64,000 bases of DNA from Oscillospiraceae bacterium (GTDB taxonomy: Bacteria; Bacillota; Clostridia; Oscillospirales; Oscillospiraceae). The position numbers were made by a program, and so were the translations under genes. A model generated the notes under the pieces. It saw only the letters and a list, made by a program, of their open reading frames with translations. It did not search any database and had not been told where the DNA came from. Positions 1 through 7,335 of this stretch are shown piece after piece. Positions within the stretch are counted from its first letter, which is position 1; every line of letters starts with the position of its first letter. Where the stretch lies: contig JAEDDG010000006.1 of the NCBI GenBank assembly GCA_016293865.1, positions 1 through 64,000 of the forward strand, written 5' to 3'.

Positions 1-1
1 T

Positions 2-43
2 TATTACCAAAGTAACAGTTCTGCACCGGAATATTTGAGATAA
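2..43 (+). CDS. Possible 3' end of a gene entering from the left (partial)
   Basis: An open frame of 13 codons runs from the window edge to a TAA at 41-43, reading YYQSNSSAPEYLR. A hairpin with a T-run follows about 75 bp later, as expected downstream of a plus-strand gene. The fragment is too short to assign to a family. It could be chance. Confidence 0.2.
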   Translation, partial: YYQSNSSAPEYLR

Positions 44-93
44 AACCTCTTGCTTACTGCTTGAAAACCATTGATATGACTGATTTTTTTCAG
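41..93 (+). repeat. Imperfect direct repeat, left copy (att-like)
   Basis: This segment matches 4490-4541 at about three quarters of positions, in the same orientation. Shared blocks include AAACCTC near the start, AAACCATTGAT in the middle and TTTTTCAG at the end. The two copies bracket the copper operon and element-type genes. They could be attachment-site remnants of an integrated element or tails shared by related elements; that reading is inference. Confidence 0.5.
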
Positions 94-116
94 ATCCTAT
101 AATTACACTCCGACCA
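91..116 (+). repeat. 26-bp repeat, copy 1
   Basis: The sequence begins CAGATCCTATAAT and matches 261-286 at 23 of 26 positions by eye. The two copies flank a terminator-like hairpin and a second long hairpin. Together with the larger repeat at 41-93 this looks like the end of a mobile element. Confidence 0.55.
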
Positions 117-117
117 C

Positions 118-155
118 GTCGTCGCAAGGTTTATATCGCTTGCGGCGACTTTTTT
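118..155 (+). terminator. Rho-independent terminator
   Basis: GTCGTCGCAAG pairs with CTTGCGGCGAC around a 10-nt loop and is followed directly by six T. It would end transcription coming from the gene to the left of the window. Confidence 0.7.
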
Positions 156-205
156 ATGCGTTGCATCAAAAAGTCATCCCGCACTCACGCCGCTGCTCCT
201 CCTTT

Positions 206-240
206 CCAAATCGAACCCACTTCGTTGGGCTTCGATTTGG
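206..240 (+). other. Long inverted repeat in element-end region
   Basis: CCAAATCGAA pairs with TTCGATTTGG, and an inner CCCA/TGGG extends the stem to about 14 bp around a small loop. There is no T-run on either side, so it is not a classic terminator. It lies between the two 26-bp repeats. The rest of 156-634 holds no gene I can support. Confidence 0.5.
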
Positions 241-260
241 TGAGCTGTGACCGGAAAGCT

Positions 261-286
261 CAGATCCTATAATGCCACTCCGACTA
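261..286 (+). repeat. 26-bp repeat, copy 2
   Basis: Second copy of the CAGATCCTATAAT repeat at 91-116, in the same orientation and 170 bp away, differing at three positions. Confidence 0.55.
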
Positions 287-634
287 TAACCGGGCACCAG
301 TTTTGATACAATGTGTATCAAAGCGGGTGTCCAGTTTCTTTTGGAATTGTCCCTATTTGCAATGGTTTTCCTAAACCTTTTAACGATAACAGGCTCTGCG
401 GCGATTCTGGAATGGTCGCCGTGGAGTCTTTTCCGTTTTGCCCGTCCATGCCATTTAACGAAAGATCTGTGGGGTGTGCATTTGGAGCCAGAGGGGTGTG
501 CACTTTCAAATAATTCCTACAGTTTCTTTTGCTTCAAACCATGAACAACCCACGCCTGATTCTTGAAAAGCGGTGGATATTCATCACATATAGTATTTTT
601 TGAATTATTGTGCAAATTCAGAAAAGAGCGGCGC

Positions 635-844
635 ATGAAAGGTTATCTCTCCATACGGGAAACTTCCTGCAAATGGGGTATATCAGAGCGCCGCGTCAAT
701 CAGTATGCGGCACAGGGACGCATCCCCGGTGCAGAGCGCATCGGGCGTTCATGGGCAATCCCCGATGATGCAGCAAGGCCCACGGATCCTCGTAAAAAAC
801 GCCAGCTATGTGTGATTGAAAATATCATTGCAAATACTATGTGA
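635..844 (+). CDS. Small helix-turn-helix DNA-binding protein (excisionase/MerR-like fold)
   Basis: A 69-aa protein whose core (SIRETSCKWGISERRVNQYA, then GRIPGAERIGRSWAIP) is the winged-helix pattern of small excisionase/MerR-like proteins that accompany mobile elements in Firmicutes: a helix-turn-helix followed by a wing with IPGA and RxW. I chose ATG 635 rather than the upstream ATG at 563 because the family starts just before the helix-turn-helix and AAAAGAG sits upstream. It stands alone between element-end repeats and the copper operon. A decayed relative of the same family is readable at 35162-35391. Its target is not known; a role in element regulation or excision is inferred. Confidence 0.6.
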   Translation: MKGYLSIRETSCKWGISERRVNQYAAQGRIPGAERIGRSWAIPDDAARPTDPRKKRQLCVIENIIANTM

Positions 845-1000
845 TACTTGCAATTCCAGCGTGTGTGCCAGACTGTCTGTTTCTTCTTTTTTCTTTATCA
901 CTGAAATTTCTCCTTCGGTACTTGAGATGTGGTCGGCAAACCCTCTCTGCTGGACCGTTGGAGGTTGATCTATTCAACTCATAGGCATAGCCTTTTTGAA

Positions 1001-1032
1001 GCCACGGGCATAGCCCGTGGCTGCCGTTTTTT
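1001..1032 (+). terminator. Rho-independent terminator
   Basis: GCCACGGG pairs with CCCGTGGC around a CATAG loop and is followed within 5 nt by a run of six T. It would end the plus-strand transcript of the small HTH gene. The stretch 845-1000 shows nothing else. Confidence 0.6.
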
Positions 1033-1037
1033 AAGAC

Positions 1038-1070
1038 AAGAGGGAAGGCCGCGCCGCGGCCTTCCCTCTT
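1038..1070 (-). terminator. Probable terminator of the copper operon
   Basis: A near-perfect GC-rich inverted repeat (AAGAGGGAAGGCCGC with its complement) lies 19 bp past the copA stop codon. The T-tract on the minus strand is weak (CTTGTCTT). It may act as a bidirectional barrier. Confidence 0.5.
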
Positions 1071-1088
1071 GTTGCTCAGAATACGATG

Positions 1089-3605
1089 TTACTGGATGCT
1101 GGTGACAGTATAATCCTGGTCCTCCACGGCCTTTTTCAGAGTGTCGTCAGAGACCGCGGCCTTCAGCGTTACCACTGCGGTACCCGCCACATGGCTAACC
1201 GCCGCCTGCTCCACCTCCGAAAGAGCCTCCAGGGCTTTCTTCACCCGGGCCTCACAGTGTCCGCACATCATACCCTCGATCTTCATCGTCTTTTCCACAG
1301 TCGTTGGTTCCTCCTTGTGTTTGATGTTCCGTTTTTTATTCTTTCTTGCGTTCCGCAGGTCAAACAGATTCAGGCGCAGGGCGTTGGACACCACGCAGAA
1401 GCTGCTGAGACTCATGGCTGCCGCGCCGAACATGGGGTTCAGCGTCAGCCCCAGGGGAATGAACACGCCGGCAGCCAGGGGAATACCAATGGTGTTATAG
1501 AAAAACGCCCAGAACAGGTTCTGATGAATGTTCCGCAGGGTGGCACGGCTTAAGCGAATGGCGGCAGGCACGTCAGACAGACGGCTCTTCATCAGCACGA
1601 TATCCGCCGCGTCGATGGCTACATCGGTGCCCGCGCCGATAGCGATGCCGATGTCCGCACGGGTCAGGGCCGGGGCATCGTTGATACCGTCGCCCACCAT
1701 GGCCACCTTGCCTTTTTGTTTAAGCCGGCAGATGACGCTCTCCTTGCCGTCCGGCAGGACGCCGGCGATGACCTCGTCCACCCCCGCCTGCATGCCAATG
1801 GCCCTGGCGGTCCGCTCGTTGTCGCCGGTGAGCATCACCACACTGATGCCCATGTCCTGTAACTCCCTCACCGCCTGGGGACTGTCCTCCTTGATGACAT
1901 CCGCCACGGCGATGATACCGGCCAGAGTACAGTCTCTGCTGAAGAACAGGGGTGTTTTGCCCTGTTCTGCCAGCCGCTCCGCCTGGGATTGGACGGCGGC
2001 GGGCACATCAGCCTGGGTACGGATGAAGTTCAGGCTGCCGCCAGCCAGCGCCGCGCCGTTCCAGCGGGCGGTCAGGCCGTTGCCGGGCAGAGCCCGGAAG
2101 TCCATGACCTCCTCCGCCGCCACCTGCCGCTCCTCCGCGGTCTGCAAAATAGCCCGGGCCAGGGGATGTTCGCTTTTTCTCTCCAGCGCATAGGCCAGAT
2201 GGAGCAGTTCGTCTTCTGTGACGCCGTCAGCGGGGAGGATGTCTGTCACCCTGGGCTCGCCGGAGGTGATGGTGCCGGTCTTGTCCAGGGCGACGATCCC
2301 GGTTCTGCCTGCCGCCTCCAGAGACGCGGCCGTCTTGAACAGAATGCCATTTTTGGCACCCATACCGTTGCCCACCATAATGGCTACCGGCGTGGCCAGC
2401 CCCAACGCGCAGGGGCAGCTGATAACCAGCACGGAAATGCCCCGGGCCAGGGCAAAGCCCACACTCCGGCCCAGCAGCAGCCAGACGACAGTGGTGATGA
2501 CAGCGATGGCAATGACCGCCGGGACGAACACGCCGGACACCTTGTCGGCGATTTTGGCAATCGGGGCCTTGGTAGCCGCCGCATCGCTGACCATCCGGAT
2601 GATCTGGGACAGCGTGGTATCCTCCCCCACCCGGGTGGCCCGGCACTTGATGAAGCCGGACTGATTCAGTGTGGCGGCAGATACGGTATCGCCTGCGGCT
2701 TTATCCGCCGGGATGCTCTCGCCGGTCAGCGCGGATTCGTTGACCGCGCTGGTGCCCTCCAGCACCACACCGTCCACAGGGATGTTCTCGCCGGGGCGAA
2801 CCACAAACACATCGCCCTTTTGCACCTGGTCAACGGGCACCTCGGTCTCCACGCCATCCCGCACCACTGCGGCGACCTTGGGAGCCAGTTTCATCAGCCC
2901 CTTCAGTGCGTCGGTGGTCCTGCCCTTGGACCGGGCCTCCAGTACCTTGCCCACGGTGATGAGCGTCAGAATCATTGCCGCCGACTCGAAGTAGAACTCC
3001 ATCATATACATCATGACGGCGTCCATATCCATATCCACCTGGGCGCGGGTCATGGCAAACAAGGCGTAGGTGCTGTACACAAAGGCCGCCGTGGAGCCCA
3101 GGGCCACCAGAGTGTCCATGTTGGGCGCCCTGTTCCACAGGCTCCTGAAGCCGCTGATAAAGAATCTCTGGTTGATGACCATGATGATGACTGTCAGCAG
3201 CAGCTGGGTCAGCCCCATGGCCACGTGGTTATCGTCATAAAAGGACGGCAGCGGCCAGCCCCACATCATGTGCCCCATGGAGAAGTACATGAGGACCAGC
3301 AAAAATCCCACGGACCAGATCAGCCGGCGCTTTAAAGCGGGGGTCTCCCGGTCCTTAAGGACATCCTCCGCCTCTCCCGCGCCGGGACTTTTGCGCCCGG
3401 CGTCCGCGCCCTTCTCGGACGCGCCGTACCCGGCGCCCTCCACGGCGGCAATGACCGCCCTGGGCGAAGCAGTCCCCTCCACGCCCATGGAGTTGGTCAG
3501 CAGGCTGACAGAGCAGGCCGTGACTCCCGGCACCCTGGATACAGCCTTTTCCACCCGGGCAGAGCAGGCCGCACAGCTCATGCCGGTAACGTTGTATTGC
3601 TTCAT
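1089..3605 (-). CDS. copA: Copper-translocating P1B-type ATPase with HMA domains at both ends
   Basis: An 838-aa membrane pump that uses ATP to export Cu(I). The N-terminal HMA domain has GMSCAAC (Cys 11 and 14). Then come membrane helices, the actuator loop TGES (294-297), the metal-binding SCPC motif (396-399), the phosphorylation site DKTGT (441-445), SEHPLA (478-483), and GDGINDAP (638-645). After the last helices a basic linker leads to a second HMA domain with GMMCGHC (Cys 781 and 784). CPC plus the HMA domains point to the copper subgroup. A C-terminal HMA is less usual and resembles a fused CopZ. The start overlaps the upstream HMA gene by 4 bp (ATGA), so the two are translationally coupled. 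It is third in the csoR operon and so should be derepressed by copper. Confidence 0.93.
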   Translation of the reverse strand: MKQYNVTGMSCAACSARVEKAVSRVPGVTACSVSLLTNSMGVEGTASPRAVIAAVEGAGYGASEKGADAGRKSPGAGEAEDVLKDRETPALKRRLIWSVGFLLVLMYFSMGHMMWGWPLPSFYDDNHVAMGLTQLLLTVIIMVINQRFFISGFRSLWNRAPNMDTLVALGSTAAFVYSTYALFAMTRAQVDMDMDAVMMYMMEFYFESAAMILTLITVGKVLEARSKGRTTDALKGLMKLAPKVAAVVRDGVETEVPVDQVQKGDVFVVRPGENIPVDGVVLEGTSAVNESALTGESIPADKAAGDTVSAATLNQSGFIKCRATRVGEDTTLSQIIRMVSDAAATKAPIAKIADKVSGVFVPAVIAIAVITTVVWLLLGRSVGFALARGISVLVISCPCALGLATPVAIMVGNGMGAKNGILFKTAASLEAAGRTGIVALDKTGTITSGEPRVTDILPADGVTEDELLHLAYALERKSEHPLARAILQTAEERQVAAEEVMDFRALPGNGLTARWNGAALAGGSLNFIRTQADVPAAVQSQAERLAEQGKTPLFFSRDCTLAGIIAVADVIKEDSPQAVRELQDMGISVVMLTGDNERTARAIGMQAGVDEVIAGVLPDGKESVICRLKQKGKVAMVGDGINDAPALTRADIGIAIGAGTDVAIDAADIVLMKSRLSDVPAAIRLSRATLRNIHQNLFWAFFYNTIGIPLAAGVFIPLGLTLNPMFGAAAMSLSSFCVVSNALRLNLFDLRNARKNKKRNIKHKEEPTTVEKTMKIEGMMCGHCEARVKKALEALSEVEQAAVSHVAGTAVVTLKAAVSDDTLKKAVEDQDYTVTSIQ

Positions 3606-3973
3606 GCTTTCCTCCGAAGTTTGATCCCTGTCACCTTGCAGCCCGCCGTCGCCGCGGCGGCCTTCAATTCCCCGTTGCCGATCTCACGGCTCATGGAAAC
3701 GACAGCGATATTCTTGTTCAAACAGGCCTTTGCAGCGGCACCGTCCGGCTGGTTCAGCAGCCGCTCCACGCAGTTCTTGCAGTTTTCACAGTGTATTCCC
3801 TCAATGCGAAGGACTTTTTCACCTGCCGCCTGTCCCCGGAGCTTCTTCCTTTTTGCCCTTGGCTCTCCGCCGCCTCCGCAGCAGCCGCACTCACCTTTGA
3901 AATGCTTCAGGGTTGAGCGCTGCGCCGGAAGCACCACGACTGCGGGCACGGCTCCTGCAATATAATTTCCCAC
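3602..3973 (-). CDS. HMA-domain (CopZ-like) copper-binding protein with N-terminal anchor
   Basis: A 123-aa protein. Residues 1-20 are hydrophobic and look like a short membrane anchor, although two prolines interrupt it. Next is a Cys/Gly cluster (GECGCCGGGGE), a basic stretch, and an HMA ferredoxin-like fold from about residue 53 with GIHCENCKNC as metal site. It probably binds Cu(I) at the membrane and hands it to CopA, whose gene overlaps it by 4 bp. Similar anchored HMA proteins sit beside csoR and copA in Clostridia. The copper preference is inferred from the operon. Confidence 0.8.
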   Translation of the reverse strand: MGNYIAGAVPAVVVLPAQRSTLKHFKGECGCCGGGGEPRAKRKKLRGQAAGEKVLRIEGIHCENCKNCVERLLNQPDGAAAKACLNKNIAVVSMSREIGNGELKAAAATAGCKVTGIKLRRKA

Positions 3974-3983
3974 TTCTGTTCTC

Positions 3984-4289
3984 TTATTTCATCAACTTCT
4001 GCAAAGTCGCCACCAGTTCGTCAATGGTCTCATCCCTGCCGTCCCGGATATCCCGGGCCACGCAGGTCCGGATGTGCTGGGACAGCAGCTCTTTGCTGAA
4101 GGAATTCAGCGCGGCGTTGGCCGCCGCCACCTGAATCAGGATGTCCGGGCAATAGGCGCTTTTTTCCACCATATTGCGGATGCCCCGGATCTGGCCCTCA
4201 ATGCGGTTCAGTCGGTGAATCAGGCTCTTGTATTCCTCCTCAGAGCGCTCTTTGGTCTTGTGACAGCAGCATTCCTTGTTTTCCATCAT
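3984..4289 (-). CDS. csoR: CsoR-family copper-sensing repressor
   Basis: A 101-aa all-helical repressor of the CsoR/DUF156 family. The Cu(I) ligands of the family are visible: Cys in SAYCPD, and His and Cys in SQHIRTC. The N-terminus adds ECCCHK, an extra metal-binding-looking cluster. Helix 1 carries HRLNRIEGQIRGI, the family hallmark. Two ATGs stand in tandem; the second (4286) has the better spacing to AAAGGAG, so the start may be one codon later. It is the first gene of csoR-HMA-copA. Two operator-like palindromes lie upstream, indicating copper-relieved autorepression. Ni/Co-sensing RcnR relatives differ in ligands, so copper is favoured. Confidence 0.9.
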   Translation of the reverse strand: MMENKECCCHKTKERSEEEYKSLIHRLNRIEGQIRGIRNMVEKSAYCPDILIQVAAANAALNSFSKELLSQHIRTCVARDIRDGRDETIDELVATLQKLMK

Positions 4290-4308
4290 GGACTCCTTTC
4301 GGAAGCAA

Positions 4309-4352
4309 TATACACCACGGGGGTATATACATCATATACCCCCCGGCGGTAT
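4309..4352 (-). promoter_or_regulatory. Tandem CsoR operator sites
   Basis: Two pseudo-palindromes with a central C/G tract lie back to back upstream of csoR. The site at 4309-4327 reads TATACaCC..GGGGGTATA and the site at 4335-4352 reads TATACCCCCCGGcGGTAT. CsoR family operators are G/C-tract inverted repeats with A/T ends, which these match. Two sites suggest cooperative repression. Confidence 0.7.
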
Positions 4353-4376
4353 TTGTCAATATGAGTTTTCCGGGAA

Positions 4377-4487
4377 TCACGCTTTCCGGTTGGCAAAGAT
4401 CCGGGTTGCTTCCTTCAGATCGTCACAGGAGATGAAGCGGTATTGATTTTGAACGCATGCGGCCGCTGTGCCTGCCCGTACGGTTTA
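4377..4487 (-). pseudogene. 3' remnant of an unknown ORF, cut at the att-like repeat
   Basis: A minus-strand frame begins right at the edge of the 4490-4541 repeat (an in-frame TAA lies inside the repeat) and runs 36 codons to TGA at 4377-4379. It reads TVRAGTAAACVQ, then NQYRFISCDDLKEA, then TRIFANRKA. It is protein-like and lacks a start codon. The abrupt start at the repeat suggests the gene was truncated by recombination there. Family not recognised. Confidence 0.45.
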
Positions 4488-4489
4488 AA

Positions 4490-4541
4490 ATAAACCTCCT
4501 GCCTGCTGTTTGCAAACCATTGATTCCACTTGATTTTTCAG
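4490..4541 (+). repeat. Imperfect direct repeat, right copy (att-like)
   Basis: Right-hand partner of 41-93 (AAACCTC, AAACCATTGAT and TTTTTCAG blocks conserved). The pair delimits a segment of about 4.45 kb containing the small HTH gene and the copper operon. Confidence 0.5.
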
Positions 4542-4554
4542 CTCCCAACATGTT

Positions 4555-4589
4555 AAATCGGTGAGTTCTTAAAGGACTCACCGATTTTT
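4555..4589 (+). terminator. Rho-independent terminator (usable on both strands)
   Basis: AAATCGGTGAGT pairs with ACTCACCGATTT around a short loop, ending in five T. The A-rich 5' arm gives a T-run on the minus strand too. It closely resembles the hairpin at 5868-5902. Confidence 0.65.
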
Positions 4590-4599
4590 GTCGTGCATT

Positions 4600-5230
4600 T
4601 TTAGTTTTCTGTTTTGCTGCACGGAAGTGTGCAGTATTGATCCTTCAGGCGTCTGTATGCAGAGCGCATCTGCTGCAGATTGGCGGAAAGATGCACACAG
4701 AAGCTGCTTTTATCCTGGCATCTTTTATTCTGGTCATGCCCCTGCGCGGGAAGCATCCAGACTCCAAAAAGAACCCCCCCAGTAAACCTCTCACAGTAAA
4801 CTGGGGGCCGGGAGGGAAACACCGCCCCCTCCCGGGCATTCTGGGGGCGTATGGCGACGGGGCAGACGGCCATGACGGCCGAGCAGGTGCTGGAATGCAT
4901 CAGCTACATAACAAAATAAGCTGCCAGCGGTTGCAGCGCTGACAGCTTAGACCGAAGGAATCCGGGGCAGCGCCCCATGCTTTTTTAGAAGCTTAACACA
5001 GTCTGAAACAAAAGTCAACCAGACTTCAGCCGCATCTGTGCAAAAAGCGATACATTTTCAAAAGGAATCTGTGTCATTTTCCCCGCCGGCAGAGATCTCA
5101 TGTTTGGGTCAGACGTCGTGCTGCAATTTTAGAATTACCAGGCACTTCTGCAATCAAATCCGCCTGTTACATCTACTTTAATCTGAATAATTTCCATTGA
5201 TTCACCGACTTTCCATCGAAATGGCCTTTC
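4600..5230. other. Gene-poor stretch with element debris
   Basis: No convincing gene. An inverted repeat CCCCCCAGT..ACTGGGGG lies at 4776-4808. A second one, AAGCTGcCAGCG..CGCTGaCAGCTT, is at 4918-4948. A short plus-strand coding-like tail (MTAEQVLECISYITK) ends at about 4919, just before the second inverted repeat. This may be leftover coding sequence from an element. Confidence 0.35.
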
Positions 5231-5289
5231 ATTTTTTATGCTTCAGGCGTATAATAAATTTATAATGTATCTTGAGAGGAGTTGACGGT

Positions 5290-5562
5290 ATGGATCGCAA
5301 AGATGCAATGATTCGAGACGCGATTATTCAGGGCCGCATACAGGGAGAGATGATGGGCCTCCCCGAATGGAGAATAAACGCTATTCAGTCTTCATATGTG
5401 TTTGAAGTGGAAGAGCGCGAACGGAAGGAAAAGCTTAAATCCGACCTTGATCAGCTGTATGCGTTTGCGTGGGAACTGCACAGGCAGGGCGCGCCGATCG
5501 AAAAAAAAGGTCTGGATATTCTGCGCCGACATGGCTACGACGTGTCTGAATTCCTGGATTAA
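5290..5562 (+). CDS. Hypothetical small helical protein
   Basis: A 90-aa protein starting MDRKDAMIRDAIIQ, rich in charged residues and predicted helical throughout (the segment EVEERERKEKLKSDLDQLY could be a coiled coil). I chose ATG 5290 because GAGAGGAG lies 8 nt upstream. TATAAT boxes occur at about 5250 and 5261. It ends tail-to-tail with the minus-strand phage-like fragment, overlapping it by 4 bp. I do not recognise the family; it may be a prophage or element leftover. Confidence 0.45.
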   Translation: MDRKDAMIRDAIIQGRIQGEMMGLPEWRINAIQSSYVFEVEERERKEKLKSDLDQLYAFAWELHRQGAPIEKKGLDILRRHGYDVSEFLD

Positions 5563-5822
5563 TCTATCCGGTACGTCACGGAAAATCCGTTCCTGCGCAG
5601 GCCCTGGGCGAGCGCCCATCCTGCGTTGACAGTCTGCTCTGCCGCCTCCACAAACGGGCGCGGAAACGGCATTCTGTACGCCGCGCGCCCCTGTTCGACG
5701 ATTTCCGTCAGGTTCCCGCCGTCCGGGTGCTGCATCGGCGTGTTGTTTTCCACGGTGAGCATGTGTCCGGCTTCCACCCGTGCGTCATAGTTCCGGACGT
5801 CTGAAAGGCCGCCGCTGTCCAT
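5559..5822 (-). pseudogene. Truncated phage-tail-like (HK97 gp10-type) fragment
   Basis: An 87-codon frame with segments such as GHMLTVENNTPMQH and MPFPRPFVEAAEQTV. The end resembles the C-terminal part of HK97 gp10/virion-assembly proteins (xxPRPFxxxA). The frame is open upstream of the ATG only to a TGA nine codons before, and no ribosome site precedes it, so the 5' part of the gene is missing. It is probably a decayed prophage remnant. The family call is by resemblance only. Confidence 0.4.
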
Positions 5823-5867
5823 GCGCCGCGTCGCCGGGGATGGCTGTCACCCGTTCCGAAGTCCGAT

Positions 5868-5902
5868 TCATCGGTGAATCCGCAAAGGATTCGCCGATTT
5901 TT
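5868..5902 (+). terminator. Rho-independent terminator
   Basis: ATCGGTGAATCC pairs with GGATTCGCCGAT around GCAAA, followed by six T. It isolates the downstream chromate transporter promoter. Confidence 0.7.
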
Positions 5903-6001
5903 TCAGCCCTGACCGCAAAGGTTTTCTGACCTCTGCGCCGGCGGTATTGAGAAAAAGAAGCGCCGCAGCATGGTTGATCGAGGTAGATCTTACATTTCTG
6001 T

Positions 6002-6029
6002 TTGATTTTAAGCCCGGTAATGCTATAAT
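6002..6029 (+). promoter_or_regulatory. Sigma-A promoter of the chromate transporter pair
   Basis: TTGATT at 6002-6007 and a perfect TATAAT at 6024-6029, separated by 16 bp and 34 bp before the ATG. Confidence 0.65.
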
Positions 6030-6062
6030 CACATTGCAATTAACAACTGCGAGGTATTGTCT

Positions 6063-6608
6063 ATGAAGGAAATTCTGGAGCTGTTCTGGATCTTTGCAAA
6101 AATCGGATCCATGACCTTCGGCGGCGGCTATGCCATGCTGCCGTTTTTGCAGCGCGAGCTGATCGAAAAGCGCGGCTGGGTGACCGATGAAGAAATCGCC
6201 GACTACTATGCCATCGGACAGTGTACGCCGGGCATCATCGCCGTCAACACCGCGACATTCGTCGGCTACAAGCGCAAAGGGATTCCCGGCGCGATTATGG
6301 CGACGCTGGGGATGGTTTTTCCCTCTCTCGTCATCATCACAATCATTGCGGCATTCATTTCCAATTTCAGCGACCTGCCCGTCGTCCGGAATGCATTTGC
6401 CGGCGTGCGCGCCTGCGTCTGCGTTCTTGTGCTGAACGCGGTCATCAAGCTCTGGAAAAGTTCGATTAAGGACAAAGCCGGCTTTATTCTCTTCGCACTC
6501 ATTTTCCTGGCCGCTGTCTTTACAAACGTCTCTACAGTCATTCTTGTTGTCGCCGCAGGAATTGCCGGTCTCATCATCGGTACCGTTCGAAAGGGGAAAG
6601 CGAAATGA
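6063..6608 (+). CDS. Chromate transporter (CHR family), N-terminal-type half
   Basis: A 181-aa membrane protein of the short-chain CHR family. These proteins work as pairs of half-size subunits equivalent to one long ChrA. Family signatures visible are FGGGYAMLPFLQREL near residue 20 and QCTPGIIAVNTATFVGYK near 60, followed by hydrophobic helices to the C-terminus. I took ATG 6063 rather than the upstream TTG 6057 because GAGG is 8 nt away. Its stop overlaps the start of the next half (ATGA). Chromate export is the family role; in gut anaerobes the physiological anion is uncertain. Confidence 0.88.
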   Translation: MKEILELFWIFAKIGSMTFGGGYAMLPFLQRELIEKRGWVTDEEIADYYAIGQCTPGIIAVNTATFVGYKRKGIPGAIMATLGMVFPSLVIITIIAAFISNFSDLPVVRNAFAGVRACVCVLVLNAVIKLWKSSIKDKAGFILFALIFLAAVFTNVSTVILVVAAGIAGLIIGTVRKGKAK

Positions 6609-7174
6609 TCTTTTTAAAACTCTTCTATGAATTTTTCAAAGTCGGGCTTTTCTCCGTGGGCGGCGGATTGGCCACGATCCCCTTTCTGGAGGAAATGGCC
6701 CAGCGGACCGGCTGGTTTTCCGTCGGACAGCTGGCTGACATGATCGCGATCTCCGAATCCACGCCCGGCCCCATCGGCGTCAACATGGCGACTTACGTCG
6801 GCTTCACCACAGCAGGCGTCCTTGGAAGTCTTGTGGCAACGCTCGGGCTGATCACGCCGTCTGTGATTGTGATTCTGATCATCATTCAGATTCTGAACCG
6901 GTTCCGGGAGAGCGGCGCTGTTCAGAGTGTCTTCACCGGCCTGCGTCCCGCTTCCCTGGCGCTGATCTGCGCGGCCGGCATCAGCCTTGTGAAAGTCTCG
7001 CTGCTCAACCTTGACCTGTGGAAGGAAAGCGGCGCGATTCTTGACCTGCTGAACTGGAAGTGCATCCTGCTGGCTGTTGCCGTCTATTTCCTGATCAAAA
7101 AATTCAAGGGCCATCCCGGCATCTATCTGGGCGCATCGGCAGTTCTGGGTATTGTCTTCAAGCTGGGCGCCTGA
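6605..7174 (+). CDS. Chromate transporter (CHR family), C-terminal-type half
   Basis: A 189-aa partner of the preceding gene. It shows the same internal pattern, SVGGGLATIPFLEEM and ESTPGPIGVNMATYVGF, with the PGP motif intact (the first half has PGI). Hydrophobic segments fill the remainder. Translation is coupled by the ATGA overlap, which suits a heterodimer. A terminator follows within 30 bp, so the two genes form a complete operon. Confidence 0.88.
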   Translation: MIFLKLFYEFFKVGLFSVGGGLATIPFLEEMAQRTGWFSVGQLADMIAISESTPGPIGVNMATYVGFTTAGVLGSLVATLGLITPSVIVILIIIQILNRFRESGAVQSVFTGLRPASLALICAAGISLVKVSLLNLDLWKESGAILDLLNWKCILLAVAVYFLIKKFKGHPGIYLGASAVLGIVFKLGA

Positions 7175-7202
7175 GTCCGGACAGCGCACAATGTTTCCCG
7201 AA

Positions 7203-7234
7203 GACCGGCCGGTTTTTCCGGCCGGCCTTGTTTT
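7203..7234 (+). terminator. Rho-independent terminator
   Basis: ACCGGCCGG pairs with CCGGCCGG around a T loop, followed by TTGTTTT. It ends the chromate transporter operon. Confidence 0.6.
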
Positions 7235-7250
7235 CGGCATTTTTGCGTCA

Positions 7251-7279
7251 TTGACGCGCATTTTCACCTATGCTATGAT
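7251..7279 (+). promoter_or_regulatory. Sigma-A promoter
   Basis: TTGACG at 7251-7256, a 17-bp spacer and TATGAT at 7274-7279. It drives the FAD-binding gene. Confidence 0.65.
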
Positions 7280-7335
7280 GAAAAAACAATTCAGCTTCAG
7301 TCCAAAAATCATTCTGATCTGTACGGAGGGAAACT

